Counted from the first letter of the stretch, positions 26,985-39,078 are shown. The stretch: 64,000 nt of DNA from DATHTC01 sp963746805 (GCA_963746805.1 CAVVCQ010000008.1:1-64000), one strand, 5' to 3'. The notes: generated by a model from the letters alone, not told the origin. Numbers and translations are program-made.

Positions 26985-28166
26985 GGCTCGCGCTCCTCGA
27001 TCCCGTGCGGGGCGCCGTAGTCTGCGAGCAGCTCGAGGAACGGCGCCGCCGGGAAGGCCTCGGGGCCGAGGACGCCGGTGCCGCGCCACGCGCCCTCCGC
27101 GAGCAGCTCGAGCGCGACGACGGGGTTGAGCGCGGTCTGGAGGACGACGGCCTGGTGGCCCCACTCGCGCATCGACTGCTCGTTGTCGACCACGTGGTAC
27201 AGGTAGGTCGCGCGCGGCCGGCCGTCCAGGCCGGTCCCCGTGACGAGCGTGCCGGCGCACGTCTTCCCGCGCATGCGGTCGCCGAGGGTCGCCGGGTCGG
27301 GGAGCGCGGCCGCGACCACGTCGCGCGGCGCGACCTCGACGCCGCGCACGCGCACCGGGTCGGTGCGGTCGAGCCCGAGCTTGTGCAGCGTCTTCAGCAC
27401 GTCGATGAACTCCTCGCCGAGGCCGTACTTGAACGTGACGCGGCGGCAGTCGACCCAGCGCGGCACGAGCAGGACCTCCTCGTGCTCGACGTGGACGCAC
27501 TCGACCGGGCCGATCCCCTCGGGGAAGTCGAACACCTCGGGCTCCGCGAACGGCTCGGTCGTGTACCAGCCGCGGTCGCGCTCCCAGATCACGGGCGGGT
27601 TGAGGCACTCCTCGATGGTCGTCCAGATCGAGAACGTCGGGGCGAAGTCGTAGCCGTCGACGACGAGGTCGGCGCCGTCGCGGACGGCGACCTCGTCGAT
27701 CTCGGTGAAGAGCTCGTCGGCGGCGTGCCGGGCGAACACGTCCGAGAGCCCGGGCTCGACGCCGATACCGACGAGCGCGAGCAGGCCGGCCTCCTCCCAC
27801 GCCGCGGACTCGCGCGAACTGCCGGTCGCCGAGCTTCTCGCCCGTCGCCGCGTCCGAGAGCGTCATCGCCATGTCGAGGTAGGTGCAGCCGACCTCGCGC
27901 GCGGCCTCGAAGACCGGCGGGTTGAAGCGCGGGTCGACCGCGTTGAGAATCGCGTCCACCCGCTCCGCGCGCGCGAGCTCCGCGATCGCCGCGCGGTCGG
28001 AGGCGTCGAGGGCCGCCGCGCCGTAGCGCTCGTCCCCGGCCGCAACCGCCCTGGCGCGCTCGACCGCGACGTCCGCGAAGACGATCCGCTCGAAGAAGCG
28101 ACGCCGCGAGGCGACCGAGGCGACCGCCGCGCCGACGCCGCCGGTGCCGACGACGAGGATCCGCAT
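26981..28166 (-). CDS. saccharopine dehydrogenase-like NAD(P)-dependent oxidoreductase (one frameshift)
   Basis: ATG 28166 opens RILVVGTGGVGAAVASVASR, the Rossmann dinucleotide loop, then DAILNAVDPRFNPPVFEAAR and GCTYLDMAMTLSDAATGEKL. One surplus base near 27822 shifts the frame; it continues GLLALVGIGVEPGLSDVFAR, GYDFAPTFSIWTTIEECLNP and HVEHEEVLLVPRWVDCRRVT. The C-terminal substrate domain ends DYGAPHGIEEREP. About 394 residues, the size of Lys9/carboxynorspermidine dehydrogenase types. The exact substrate (lysine or polyamine route) cannot be told. The stop overlaps the membrane gene start. Confidence 0.85.
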
Positions 28167-28176
28167 GCGCGCGACG

Positions 28177-28701
28177 CTAGACGACGGCGACGACCCGCGT
28201 GACCGCATCGGCGAGCGCTGCGAGCGCCTCGTCGACCCGCCAGCGCGCGCGGTCGCCCTGGCCGATCGCATTCGAGACGGCGCGGAGCTCGACGGCCGGC
28301 ACCCCCGCGAGGGCACAGGCCCGCAGCACGCCGAAGCCCTCCATCCCCTCGATGTCGCAGCCGGCGACGGCGCCGACGCGTGCGCTCGTCCCGATCGGCA
28401 GGACGTGCGCCTCAGGCAGTGCCTCGCGCGCCCGCACGAGCAGTGCCGCATCCGGGTCGGCGTGCGAGACGACCGGGATCGCCGCCTGGATGTCCTCGTA
28501 GACGGCCTCCGAGCCGAGGACGAGCGCGGGCGGTGCGAGCGAGCGGGCGCCCGCGAGGCCGACGTGGAGGACGGCATCCGGCCGCCGCCCGGCCAGCGCC
28601 CCAGCCGTGGCCGCCGCGGCCTCGACCGGCCCGATCCCGCAGGCGAGCCCGTCGCGCCCGCCGAGCTCGCGGACCGTCGCGGCGACGAGAAGGACGTCCA
28701 T
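28177..28701 (-). CDS. mqnB: nucleoside phosphorylase-fold hydrolase, probable futalosine hydrolase
   Basis: A 174-residue protein of the MTA/SAH nucleosidase (PNP/UDP) superfamily. It starts MDVLLVAATVRELGGRDGL and contains VLHVGLAGARSLAPPALVLG, CDIEGMEGFGVLRACALAGV and VELRAVSNAIGQGDRARW. The EGMEGFG motif and the SN-IG-DR-RW element resemble MqnB, which removes hypoxanthine from futalosine in menaquinone synthesis. Other mqn genes are not in the window. It lies 10 bases upstream of the saccharopine dehydrogenase-like gene on the same strand. Confidence 0.75.
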   Translation of the reverse strand: MDVLLVAATVRELGGRDGLACGIGPVEAAAATAGALAGRRPDAVLHVGLAGARSLAPPALVLGSEAVYEDIQAAIPVVSHADPDAALLVRAREALPEAHVLPIGTSARVGAVAGCDIEGMEGFGVLRACALAGVPAVELRAVSNAIGQGDRARWRVDEALAALADAVTRVVAVV

Positions 28702-28793
28702 CGCCCGGGACGCTAGCGCGGCGCCGGATGTCATCGACTCGTCAAGCGGTAGCCCGATTGACGCGAGGACGGCGCGCTGGCACGGTGAGGCCC

Positions 28794-29159
28794 GTGCGCC
28801 GTGTCGCCCTCGTCGCCGCCGTCCTGGCCGCCTGCGCGGCCGCGCCCGCGTCGGCGAGAGAGGAAGCGCCCGATCGGTTCGAGGCCGCGACGTTCTGCCT
28901 CGGCACCGGGGCACAGTGGCGCCGCGGCACCGCCCGCGGCACGACCTACGTGATCACCGTCAGCCGTGGCGTGACGTGCGCGTTCGCGAAGCCGTGGGTG
29001 CGGCGGCTCACTGCCCGCCCTGCCACCCGCTCCGGCCAGGCCCTCTCGGGGCCGCCCGGGTACCAGTGTCGCGTCACCATCCCGTTCGGCGGGAAGGCGG
29101 CCGGCGGTGCCTGTGGCAGGAGCAGCGGCCGCGGATTCGGCTGGGTGCCGAAGTTCTAG
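28794..29159 (+). CDS. small secreted Cys-containing protein, hypothetical
   Basis: GTG 28794 starts a signal peptide (RRVALVAAVLAACAAAPASA). The mature 100 residues contain FEAATFCLGTGAQWRRGTAR, GTTYVITVSRGVTCAFAKPW, PPGYQCRVTIPFGGKAAGGA and CGRSSGRGFGWVPKF. Four Cys, beta-strand-like segments and no catalytic motif suggest a compact disulphide-bonded secreted domain. Similar small proteins are common in Thermoleophilia, but I recognise no named family. Confidence 0.65.
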   Translation: MRRVALVAAVLAACAAAPASAREEAPDRFEAATFCLGTGAQWRRGTARGTTYVITVSRGVTCAFAKPWVRRLTARPATRSGQALSGPPGYQCRVTIPFGGKAAGGACGRSSGRGFGWVPKF

Positions 29160-29289
29160 GCTGCCTCGCGACGGCCGAGCTCACGGAACAGCGCCCCCGG
29201 ACCCTCGCCCCACTGGTCGAGCGGCCCGGCCATGTCCCGACCGTACCCGGAGGGCCCGACGGGAACCGGGCCCTCCGGGACGGCACGTG

Positions 29290-30229
29290 TCAGCGCCGAG
29301 GCGCGGGCCTCCTGCTGGTGACGTAGATGTCGGACATGCCCTCGGGCCCGGGCGCGCGCCCGAACAGGAGGGTGCGGGCGTGGCCCGACAGCGAGGGCCG
29401 CGACTCGGCCGCCGCGCTGTTCACGGCCGGGCCGAGGTTCACCGGCGACGCCCACGGATCGTCGGCCTTCTCGCGGGTGGCGACCCAGATGTCCTGGCCG
29501 CCGAGCGTCCCCGTCCGGTTGGACGAGAAGACGACCTCGAGCCGGTCGGCGCGGACGTTCGGCTGGATGTCGTTCGCCGCCGCGTCGTTCAACGACCCGA
29601 CCGGCGCGGCCGGCCCGAAGTCCTGCCCCGCGAGGCCGCCGCTGACGAAGATGTCGCCGGGGCACGGTCGCCGAGCTCCGCGAGAAGTACAGCGCCCCGC
29701 GCTTCCCGAGCTCGACGTACGACGGCCCCTGCTCGTCGAGCGGGCTGTTCGGCCCGTCCGGCGCGCAGGCGAGATGCTGCGGCTCGCCCCAACCGCCCTG
29801 CCGGCTCCAGCGCGTGAAGTAGATGTCCCCGGCGCCACACGCGCCGGGCAACGCCTCACGGCTGACGAAGAACAGCCCGTCGCCCTTGATCGGGGTCGGG
29901 CAGAAGTCGTCGGCGGCCGAATTGACCGGCTCGCCGAGGTTCTCGGGCGCACCCCACGGATCCTGCGCGTTCTGCCGTCGCGCGACCCAGATGTCGAGCA
30001 GGCCCTTCCCGCCCGGCCGGTTCGACGCCATGAACAGGCTCTTCCCGTCCGGCGCCTGGATCGGGCACCCATCCAGCGACGGCGTGTTCAGCTCCGAGTT
30101 GTTCCCACCGACCTCGTCGAGCTTCTTCGCCGCCTGCCAGTCCGTGAAGCTCTTGGCCTGGGCAACCACCGCGAACGCCGCCACGGACAGCAGTGCCGCC
30201 AGCAGCGCCGGTCCCGTCTTCCTGCGCAT
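29290..30229 (-). CDS. secreted WD40-like (PD40) beta-propeller protein (one frameshift)
   Basis: ATG 30229 gives a signal peptide (LLAALLSVAAFAVVAQA). PD40 repeats follow: SLDGCPIQAPDGKSLFMASN with RPGGKGLLDIWVARRQ, FCPTPIKGDGLFFVSREALP, GDIYFTRWSRQGGWGEPQHL, then after one surplus base near 29660 GDIFVSGGLAGQDFGPAAPV, VVFSSNRTGTLGGQDIWVAT and RPSLSGHARTLLFGRAPG. The repeated DIW/DIY-VA(T/R)R pattern is typical of TolB/OmpA-associated propellers. About 312 residues. Upstream on the same strand is the small helical protein at 30271. Confidence 0.8.
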
Positions 30230-30270
30230 CGTGCTCTCCCTTCAGGTTGTTGCGGTCGACGCCGCCGCGA

Positions 30271-30549
30271 TCACGAGTAGGACCTCGAGCGGTCCGGTGC
30301 GTCGCGCGCATCGCGCCACATCCCACCGAAGACCCGCCGACGGATCTGGGCGTCGCTCAGCGCCAGCCGCTGGAGGAAGCCACCCGCCCGGAGCCGCCGG
30401 ACGACCTCGGGCGGCAGCCCCAGATGCCGGGCCACGACCTCGCCTTCCCGGACCGCCTTGCGATTGCGTCCGCCCCTCCGGTCCCCGGCCAGATCGCTCA
30501 CGCGCTCGCCGGCCAGGAGGCGGCTCGTCTCTGCGTCCCTGTACAGCAT
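30271..30549 (-). CDS. small helical protein, hypothetical
   Basis: A 92-residue, very basic protein beginning MLYRDAETSRLLAGERVSDL and continuing GEVVARHLGLPPEVVRRLRA then ALSDAQIRRRVFGGMWRDAR. No membrane or signal segment. The HLGLPPEVVRRLRAGG part could be a helix-turn-helix-like element, but I recognise no family. It lies between the LAL regulator and the PD40 gene on the same strand, with 41 bases to the latter. Confidence 0.5.
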   Translation of the reverse strand: MLYRDAETSRLLAGERVSDLAGDRRGGRNRKAVREGEVVARHLGLPPEVVRRLRAGGFLQRLALSDAQIRRRVFGGMWRDARDAPDRSRSYS

Positions 30550-30622
30550 TGCCTCGTCCTCCTTCCGAGTTCCGAGGCTCGACGCTACGACGCCGCTCGC
30601 GGGAGCGACATTCTGGATTTCC

Positions 30623-33436
30623 CTAGTCTTTGGCGCCCGGTTCCGCAGTCATGGCGGCAGCGCCTGCCGACAGCGGCAGCCTGGCGCCGAGCTCCGTCCG
30701 AGAGCGGACGCCGAGCTTGCGGTAGACGTGAGAGAGGTGCGCCTCGACCGTGTGGACAGTCACGAACAGGGCGGCGGCGATCTCCTTGTTCGGGTGACCG
30801 CGCGCAGCCAGCTTGGCAACGCGTTCTTCGGCATCCGTCAGCTCGTCCGACCCGGGCCGCCTCCCGCTGATGCGGGTGAGCTCGGCCCGCGCGCGCTCCG
30901 CCCAGCCCGTAGCGCCCAGCGCCTCAAACCGCTCCACCGCCCCTTGAAGTGCCTCGCGAGCGGCGCGCTTCTGGCCGGTTCGACGCCTCAGCCGACCGAG
31001 GCTGAGGAGCGTCCGGCTGTGCTCGAACGGGTACGGGAGGCGTTCGTGGAGGCGGACGGCCGCTTCGACCGTCTCGAGCGCGCGGCCAAGGTCGCCGTCC
31101 ACCGCCGCGAGCAGGCCCCGCGATCGCACAGCCAGCGCGCGGACGAGGCCGCTCCCGTGCTCGGCAAGACGCTCGTACGCCTCCAAGGACGCGTGCGCCG
31201 CGTCGCGTTCGCCGTGCTCGAGCAGCGACTCGATCGTGTCGGGCCAGATCGGCGAGAGGCCGCTGAACCGCGCTGCGAGGAGGCGCGGTGGAAGTTCGCC
31301 GAGCGTGACGCAGGCGGCCTCGATGTGTCCTGCAGCGAGCTCGAGGTGGCCGAGCAACCCGCGAGCGTGGACGAGGAGGTGCGCGTCCGAAACGGCCGTG
31401 GCGATCGCGGCCGCCGTCTCGGCTTGGACACGGGCGCCCTCGACCTCTCCGAGGTCGGCTCGGACAAGCGCCTCGTTGTAGAGCACCCACGCCCGATACC
31501 GGTCGTCCTGCGCCTCCTCGGCCAGCTCCACCGCAGCCGCCGCATGGTGACGCGCCCGCTCCCAGCGGCCGGCGAGCCATTCGAGCGCGACGAGAAACAG
31601 GAGCACCGATCCTCTCGATGCCTCGTCCCCTTGTGCGGCTGCCTTCGCCTCGAGCGCCTCGAAGACCACTCGGGCCTGACGGATGTCGTCGTGCCAGAGC
31701 AAGCGGATGCCGAGGTTGGCCGCGGGGCTCTCCCAGAATGAGAGCGACCGTTCGAGCCGCTCCTCGATCGCGACGCCCCGCTCGAGCAATCCGGCCGTGA
31801 TCTCGTGCGCATAGGTCTCGAGCCGGCCTACCTGCGCGAGTGCCGGCGCAACCAGGACCGGATCGCCGGTTCGTTCCGCCGTGACAAGCGCGGCGCGCGC
31901 CTGCAGGAGCCCGGTGCCGACGTCGCCGCGATCTACGCGGTACCCCGCGAGTTCGCGGAGAATCGTCGCGCTCCGCACGTCGTCGTCGGCCACCTCGACA
32001 AGGGCGTCCTCGAGCAGCGTCGTCGTCGCGCGAAGATCCGTCCGGTCCTTCCACCACGCGAGAGCGACGAGGACGTCGGCCCGCTCGACGCCGGCGCCCG
32101 TCTCCGGGAGAAGGGCCTCGAGGATCGCTCCCGCACGTTTGCCGTCGCCCGAGAGGAGGTGGAACTCGGCCGCACGAAGCCTGCGACGACGGGCGCTCAC
32201 ATCCAGGTCCACGGGCGTCAGCTCGGCAGCCAACTCGAGGATCCCTGCGGCGGCCGAGGTCGCGCCGCGGGCCGCAGCGCGATCGGCGGCACCGTCGAGC
32301 GCCGAGGCGACCGGTGCGTCGGGGCGGTCGGCTGCGAGCGCGAGGTGGCGTGCGCGCTCCTCGACGTCGCCGACGACCTCGGCGAGACCGCCGTGGACGG
32401 CACGGCGGCGGAAGGCCGGCGCCTGCTCGTAACAGATCGAGGCCAGCAACGGCTGCGCGAAGCGGATGCGCCCGGACTCGATCGCTACCACGCCTTCGCG
32501 CCCCGCCTCCTCGAGCCGCTCGAGCACCTGCGTCCGATCGCCGTGAACGGCGGCGACGAGGTCGATCGACGGCCGTCCCGACGCAGCGACCGTCAAGAGG
32601 ACATCACGCGTCTCTGCGGGCAGGCGCGCGAGGCGGTCGCCGAGGAGCTCCTGCAGGCTGTCGGGGACCTGAAGCCCGCGCATCGGCGCGTGCCACGCCC
32701 GCGAGCGGGTGAGCTCGCGGCCGAGCTCGAGAGCGAAGAATGGGTTGCCGTCGCTCGCCTCCAGCACGGTGAAGAGCTCGGGCCGTGAGAGATCAAGCGC
32801 GAGCCGGTCCTTCAGCAGCGCCCGGAGGTCGGCCGACGACAACGGCTCGAGTTCGACGACGTCCCACCGGTCGTCCGGGAACGCGCGCGCGAGGTCCGAC
32901 GACGTCGCGACGCCGGTCGTCGCGTGAACCGTCGCCAGGAGGGCGACGCGCTCGTCCCGAAGGCGACGCAGGGCGATCTGCAGGACGCCGGCGGACGACG
33001 AGTCGAGCCATTGGAGGTCGTCGACCGCGATCAGGACGGGTCCGGCCTGCGCGAGCAAGCGAAGCGCGTCGAGAAGTGCCAGCCCGATCGCGTGCGAATC
33101 GGGCGGCTCCTCTCCCGGCTCGGTTACGAGGAGGGCCACCTCGAGCGCGCGCCGGCGGGGGGACGGAAGCGCACCCGCGACCTCCTCGAGGACGCCGGTG
33201 AGCAGCTCGGAGAGGCCGGTGAACGCGAGCGCGGCCTCGGCCTGGACCGCGCGGCACGTGAGCACGCGATCGAGGCGTTGACGTGCCTCGTCGACCGCCG
33301 CTTCCCACAGAAGGGTCTTGCCGATACCCGGCGCGCCGGAGAGGACGAGCCCGGCTGGACCGCGCTCGGCGTGCGCGAGCAACAATTCGACCGCGCGCTT
33401 CTCCGTCTCCCGCCCGATTACGTCCAATCGCGACAA
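30623..33436 (-). CDS. LAL-type LuxR family regulator (AAA ATPase, TPR-like, HTH)
   Basis: Large ATP-binding LuxR (MalT-like) regulator of 937 residues. TTG 33436 is used because the conserved VIGRETEKRAVE element begins at residue 6. Walker A GAPGIGKT is at 34-41, Walker B in VLIAVDDLQWLD near 131-142, and the STAND-like sensor VELEPLSSADLRALL follows. Residues 380-850 are TPR-like helices (ALVEVADDDVRSATILRELA, AALVTAERTGDPVLVAPALA). The C-terminal HTH is LTDAEERVAKLAARGHPNKE, then IAAALFVTVHTVEAHLSHVY and RKLGVRSRTELG. Expected to activate transcription after binding an unknown ligand. It is divergent from a second LuxR gene 24 bases away. Confidence 0.92.
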   Translation of the reverse strand: MSRLDVIGRETEKRAVELLLAHAERGPAGLVLSGAPGIGKTLLWEAAVDEARQRLDRVLTCRAVQAEAALAFTGLSELLTGVLEEVAGALPSPRRRALEVALLVTEPGEEPPDSHAIGLALLDALRLLAQAGPVLIAVDDLQWLDSSSAGVLQIALRRLRDERVALLATVHATTGVATSSDLARAFPDDRWDVVELEPLSSADLRALLKDRLALDLSRPELFTVLEASDGNPFFALELGRELTRSRAWHAPMRGLQVPDSLQELLGDRLARLPAETRDVLLTVAASGRPSIDLVAAVHGDRTQVLERLEEAGREGVVAIESGRIRFAQPLLASICYEQAPAFRRRAVHGGLAEVVGDVEERARHLALAADRPDAPVASALDGAADRAAARGATSAAAGILELAAELTPVDLDVSARRRRLRAAEFHLLSGDGKRAGAILEALLPETGAGVERADVLVALAWWKDRTDLRATTTLLEDALVEVADDDVRSATILRELAGYRVDRGDVGTGLLQARAALVTAERTGDPVLVAPALAQVGRLETYAHEITAGLLERGVAIEERLERSLSFWESPAANLGIRLLWHDDIRQARVVFEALEAKAAAQGDEASRGSVLLFLVALEWLAGRWERARHHAAAAVELAEEAQDDRYRAWVLYNEALVRADLGEVEGARVQAETAAAIATAVSDAHLLVHARGLLGHLELAAGHIEAACVTLGELPPRLLAARFSGLSPIWPDTIESLLEHGERDAAHASLEAYERLAEHGSGLVRALAVRSRGLLAAVDGDLGRALETVEAAVRLHERLPYPFEHSRTLLSLGRLRRRTGQKRAAREALQGAVERFEALGATGWAERARAELTRISGRRPGSDELTDAEERVAKLAARGHPNKEIAAALFVTVHTVEAHLSHVYRKLGVRSRTELGARLPLSAGAAAMTAEPGAKD

Positions 33437-33459
33437 AGGGTCTCCGACGGGCGGCCCTT

Positions 33460-34493
33460 GTGTCGATTCGCATTTCTGCGAATCTTCAGGAGGTGGCGGC
33501 CCGGCTCCGGACCTCCGATTTCGAGGGAGTACTCCGCGTCCTCGGCGAGGCGTACGCCGACGACGGCCCGCTGCCCTTCACGACCGGTGTGCTCGAGCGC
33601 CTGGCGGAGCTGCTGCGATGCGAGTACGCGACCTACATGGAGCTCGACTTCCTCCCTCGCGTGGTGCGGTCCTACACCGGCTGCTCGTGGGATCCCTATC
33701 TCCCGGACGGCCAGCACACCGACGCCTACTGGGACGAGCTCGAGGTCTGTCGGCGACCGACGCACCCGAGCGGGATCGCCAAGGCGTCGGATGTGCGCGA
33801 CGGGCCGTTCCGCGGGCCGCTGCACGATGAGATGTTCGAGACGCTTCGCCTCCGGGACGAGCTGACGATCGCGCTCGACACACCGGCGACGGAGCGCGTC
33901 GTGCTCGTCTTCCACAGCGTCGGGCGACCGTTCGGCGAGCGCGAACGCCTCGTGGCGCTGACGCTGAAGCCACACGTCGCCTCCCTCGACCGCAACGCGA
34001 GGGCGCGGCGGCGCCTCGCAGCGCTCCTGCTCGCGCTCGGGCGCGGCGAGGAGGACGGAGCGGGCGCCTTCGTGCTGATCGGGCGCGCGGGCGCAGTGGA
34101 CTACGTCTCACTGCCGGCCCGCCGGCTCGTCGATGAGTGGTTCGGCGGGCTCGACGGAGACCGCCTCCCGGCACAGGTCACCGACTGGCTGCGTTCCCGG
34201 ACGCCGCGGTCGCCGCTCGAGCTGATCCGCGACGGCCGACGTCTTGTCGTCGAGTCTCCGGGCGACGAGGCCCTCCTCCTCACCGAGGAAACGCCGCCTC
34301 CGGTCTCGTTGACGGCGCGCGAGCGCGACGTGCTGCGGTGCGTTGCGGCTGGGAAGTCGTCCGCGCAGACGGCGCGGTTGCTCTCGATCACGCCGGCGAC
34401 CGTGAGCAAGCACCTCGAGCACGTCTATGCCAAGCTCGGCGTCAACAGCCGGACGGCCGCGCTCGCGCGCCTCGGGATGACGAGGGACGCGGC

Positions 34494-34497
<4 letters not shown>
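33460..34497 (+). CDS. LuxR family transcriptional regulator
   Basis: About 345 residues. The N-terminal 250 residues (GVLERLAELLRCEYATYMEL, VVRSYTGCSWDPYLPDGQHT, RVVLVFHSVGRPFGERERLV) look like a GAF-type sensor seen in many actinobacterial LuxR proteins. The C-terminal HTH is SLTARERDVLRCVAAGKSSA, then QTARLLSITPATVSKHLEHV and YAKLGVNSRTAALAR. GTG 33460 is the first plausible start; GTG 33493 is an alternative. The stop shares a CTAG palindrome with the convergent clpB. Sharing a 24-base gap with the divergent LAL gene suggests linked regulation. Confidence 0.88.
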
Positions 34498-36962
<2,465 letters not shown>

Positions 36963-36965
36963 CGG

Positions 36966-37331
36966 CTACCCCTTCCTCACGAGCCCGGTCGGGGGCTGCC
37001 AGAGGACGAGCTCCCGCCGGTACTGCCGGTGGACGTGGTCGACGGCCTGGCGCATCTCGCGCTCGAGCCGTTCCATGCGCGCCTGCATCCTCCGCAGCTC
37101 GTCCTCGAGGCGCAGGACGTGCTCGACGCCCGCGAGGTTGAGCCCGAGCTCGGAGGTGAGCCGCTGGATCACGCGCAGGCGCTCGACGTCGGCCTCGGAG
37201 TACAGGCGGGTGTTCCCGGCCGTGCGCTTCGGCCGCACGAGGCCCTTCTGCTCGTACATGCGGAGCGTCTGCGGGTGCATGCCGACGAGCTCGGCGGCGA
37301 CGGAGATCATGTACCGCGGGCGCTCGTCCAC
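36966..37331 (-). CDS. hspR: heat-shock repressor HspR (MerR family)
   Basis: A 121-residue MerR-type repressor that, with DnaK as co-repressor, controls the dnaK operon in actinobacteria. The HTH reads RYMISVAAELVGMHPQTLRM, then YEQKGLVRPKRTAGNTRLYS. A coiled coil (LEDELRRMQARMERLEREMR) follows for dimerisation. GTG 37331 overlaps the dnaJ stop as TAGTG. Its place between dnaJ and clpB is the classical gene order. Confidence 0.95.
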   Translation of the reverse strand: MDERPRYMISVAAELVGMHPQTLRMYEQKGLVRPKRTAGNTRLYSEADVERLRVIQRLTSELGLNLAGVEHVLRLEDELRRMQARMERLEREMRQAVDHVHRQYRRELVLWQPPTGLVRKG

Positions 37332-38386
37332 TAGAGGACCTTTCCGAGCTCTTCGAGGAGCTCGCGCTCCTTCTTGTTCACGCGCTTCGGCACCTCGATG
37401 CGCACGCGCGCGAGGACGTCGCCCTTGCCGCCACCCTTCGGCCGCGGCGCTCCGCGCCCGCGGATGCGGAGGAGCTTGCCGTCGGTCGAGCCGGCGGGGA
37501 CCTTCAGCGAGACAGGGCCCTCGGGGGTCGGCACCTCGACGGTGCCGCCGAGCGCGGCGGTCGGGAACGAGACCGCGACTTCGACGACGAGGTCGTCGCC
37601 TCGGCGCTCGTAGGTGTCGGAGCGCTCGACGCGGACGACGACGTCGAGGTCGCCGTTCGGGCCGCCGTTCGCGCCCGGCTCACCCTTGCCCTTGAGACGC
37701 AGCCGCATCCCGTCGCGAGCGCCGGCCGGGATCTTCACGGCGTAGCGCTTCGTGCGCCGCTCGCGGCCGGTGCCGCCGCAGGTCGCGCACGGGTCGTCGA
37801 TGACGGTGCCGTTGCCACGGCAGCGCGGACACGGCTGGGAGAGCGCGAAGAGGCCCTGGCTCTCGGCCTTCACGCCGCGGCCGTTGCACTCTGGGCAGAT
37901 CCGCGGCGCCGTGCCGGGCTTCGCGCCGGAGCCGTGGCAGGTGCGGCAAGCGGCCGTCACCTCCACGGGGATGCGCGTCTCGATCCCGGCGAGCGCGTCG
38001 TCGAACGAGACGGTGACGTGCGCCTCGAGATCCGCCCCCTTCTCGGGGCGCGGGCGCGAGGTACGGGCACGGCCGCCGCCGAAGAGCCCGCCGAACAGGT
38101 CGCCGAGATCGCCCAGATCGACGTTGCCGAAGTCGACGCCCGCGGCGCCCGGGTCGAAGCCGGGGCGTCCGTTCGCCGAGCCGAAGCGGTCGTACTGCTG
38201 CCGCTTCTCCGGGTCCTTCAGGACGTCGTACGCCGCCGAGATCTCCTTGAAGCGGGCCTCCGCGGCGTCGTCGCCCGGGTTCCGGTCCGGGTGCAGCTCG
38301 CGCGCGAGCTTGCGGTAGGCCTTCTTGATCTCGTCCTGGGACGCCGTCTTCGGGACGCCCAGCGCGTCGTACAGCGACTGGGCCAC
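37331..38386 (-). CDS. dnaJ: chaperone DnaJ
   Basis: Type I Hsp40 co-chaperone of DnaK, 351 residues. The J domain has SLYDALGVPKTASQDEIKKA and the HPD motif in LARELHPDRNPG. A Gly/Phe-rich segment follows (DLGDLFGGLFGGGRA). The zinc domain holds four CxxCxGxG repeats: CRTCHGSG, CPECNGRG, CPRCRGNG and CATCGGTG. The C-terminal substrate domains contain YAVKIPAGARDGMRLRLKGK and GRGAPRPKGGGKGDVLARV. GTG start overlaps the grpE stop, and its own stop overlaps hspR, both as TAGTG. Confidence 0.96.
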   Translation of the reverse strand: MAQSLYDALGVPKTASQDEIKKAYRKLARELHPDRNPGDDAAEARFKEISAAYDVLKDPEKRQQYDRFGSANGRPGFDPGAAGVDFGNVDLGDLGDLFGGLFGGGRARTSRPRPEKGADLEAHVTVSFDDALAGIETRIPVEVTAACRTCHGSGAKPGTAPRICPECNGRGVKAESQGLFALSQPCPRCRGNGTVIDDPCATCGGTGRERRTKRYAVKIPAGARDGMRLRLKGKGEPGANGGPNGDLDVVVRVERSDTYERRGDDLVVEVAVSFPTAALGGTVEVPTPEGPVSLKVPAGSTDGKLLRIRGRGAPRPKGGGKGDVLARVRIEVPKRVNKKERELLEELGKVL

Positions 38387-38913
38387 TACCCCTCCTGCTG
38401 CGGCAGGCCCGCGGAGACGACCACGCGCGCCGGGCGCAGGACGCGGTCTCCGAGCTCGTAGCCCTTCTGGATCACCTGGATGACGCTGCCCTCGGGCTCC
38501 TCGGACGGCTGCGAGAGCAGCGCCTCGTGGACGTGCGGGTCGAAGGCGCCGTCGGTCGCGATCTCGGTCAGGCCCTCCCGGCGGAGCGCGTCGGAGAGCG
38601 CGCGGTGGACGAGCCGGACGCCGTCCTCGAGCGTGGCCTCCTCGTGACGGGCGGCGGCCTCGAGCGCCCGCTCGAGGTCGTCGAGCACCGGCAGCAGCTC
38701 CTTCACGAGCCGCTCCGCGGCGCGCTCGACGAGCGCCGCCTGGTCGCGGGCGACGCGCTTGCGGTAGTTGTCGAACTCCGCCGCGAGGCGGCGCAGGTCG
38801 TCGAGGTGCGCCTGGGCCTCGGCCTCGGCGGAGGCGAGCCGCTCCTCGAGCGACTCGCCCTCCACCTCGGCCTCGACCAGCTCCTCGTCGTGGGTGCGAG
38901 GCTCCTCGGCCAT
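38386..38913 (-). CDS. grpE: nucleotide exchange factor GrpE
   Basis: Releases ADP from DnaK. 175 residues from ATG 38913, which follows GGAGG at 8 bases, so it has its own ribosome site. An acidic coiled-coil start (EELVEAEVEGESLEERLASA) is followed by LRRLAAEFDNYRKRVARDQA, the dimer stalk, and the beta wing GAFDPHVHEALLSQPSEEPE and QKGYELGDRVLRPARVVVSA. The frame upstream is open all the way into dnaK with no stop in the 165-base spacer, so a DnaK-GrpE read-through frame exists on paper. Confidence 0.95.
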   Translation of the reverse strand: MAEEPRTHDEELVEAEVEGESLEERLASAEAEAQAHLDDLRRLAAEFDNYRKRVARDQAALVERAAERLVKELLPVLDDLERALEAAARHEEATLEDGVRLVHRALSDALRREGLTEIATDGAFDPHVHEALLSQPSEEPEGSVIQVIQKGYELGDRVLRPARVVVSAGLPQQEG

Positions 38914-38964
38914 TACGAACGTCCTCCGAGGGAGCAGATCGTGCTCTCCGGCGGCGAAAACCGA

Positions 38965-39031
38965 GCCTCGCAAGGACGCAGGGAACGCGCGTAGCCGGAG
39001 GCTACGGGCGCGACCGAGGACGCCGCGAGGC
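38965..39031. repeat. REP-like nested palindrome in the dnaK-grpE spacer
   Basis: CGTAGCC, loop GGA, GGCTACG (38990-39006) is a perfect 7-bp stem, flanked by CGCG on both sides and by an outer pair GCCTCGC / GCGAGGC at 38965-38971 and 39025-39031. It has the look of an intergenic REP/BIME element or an RNA processing hairpin. It lies in the spacer, which supports that spacer being non-coding. Confidence 0.6.
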
Positions 39032-39078
39032 GATGGTTTGCAGCCGTCCGGAGAGTGCGAGATGCGACCGAGGCGGAC

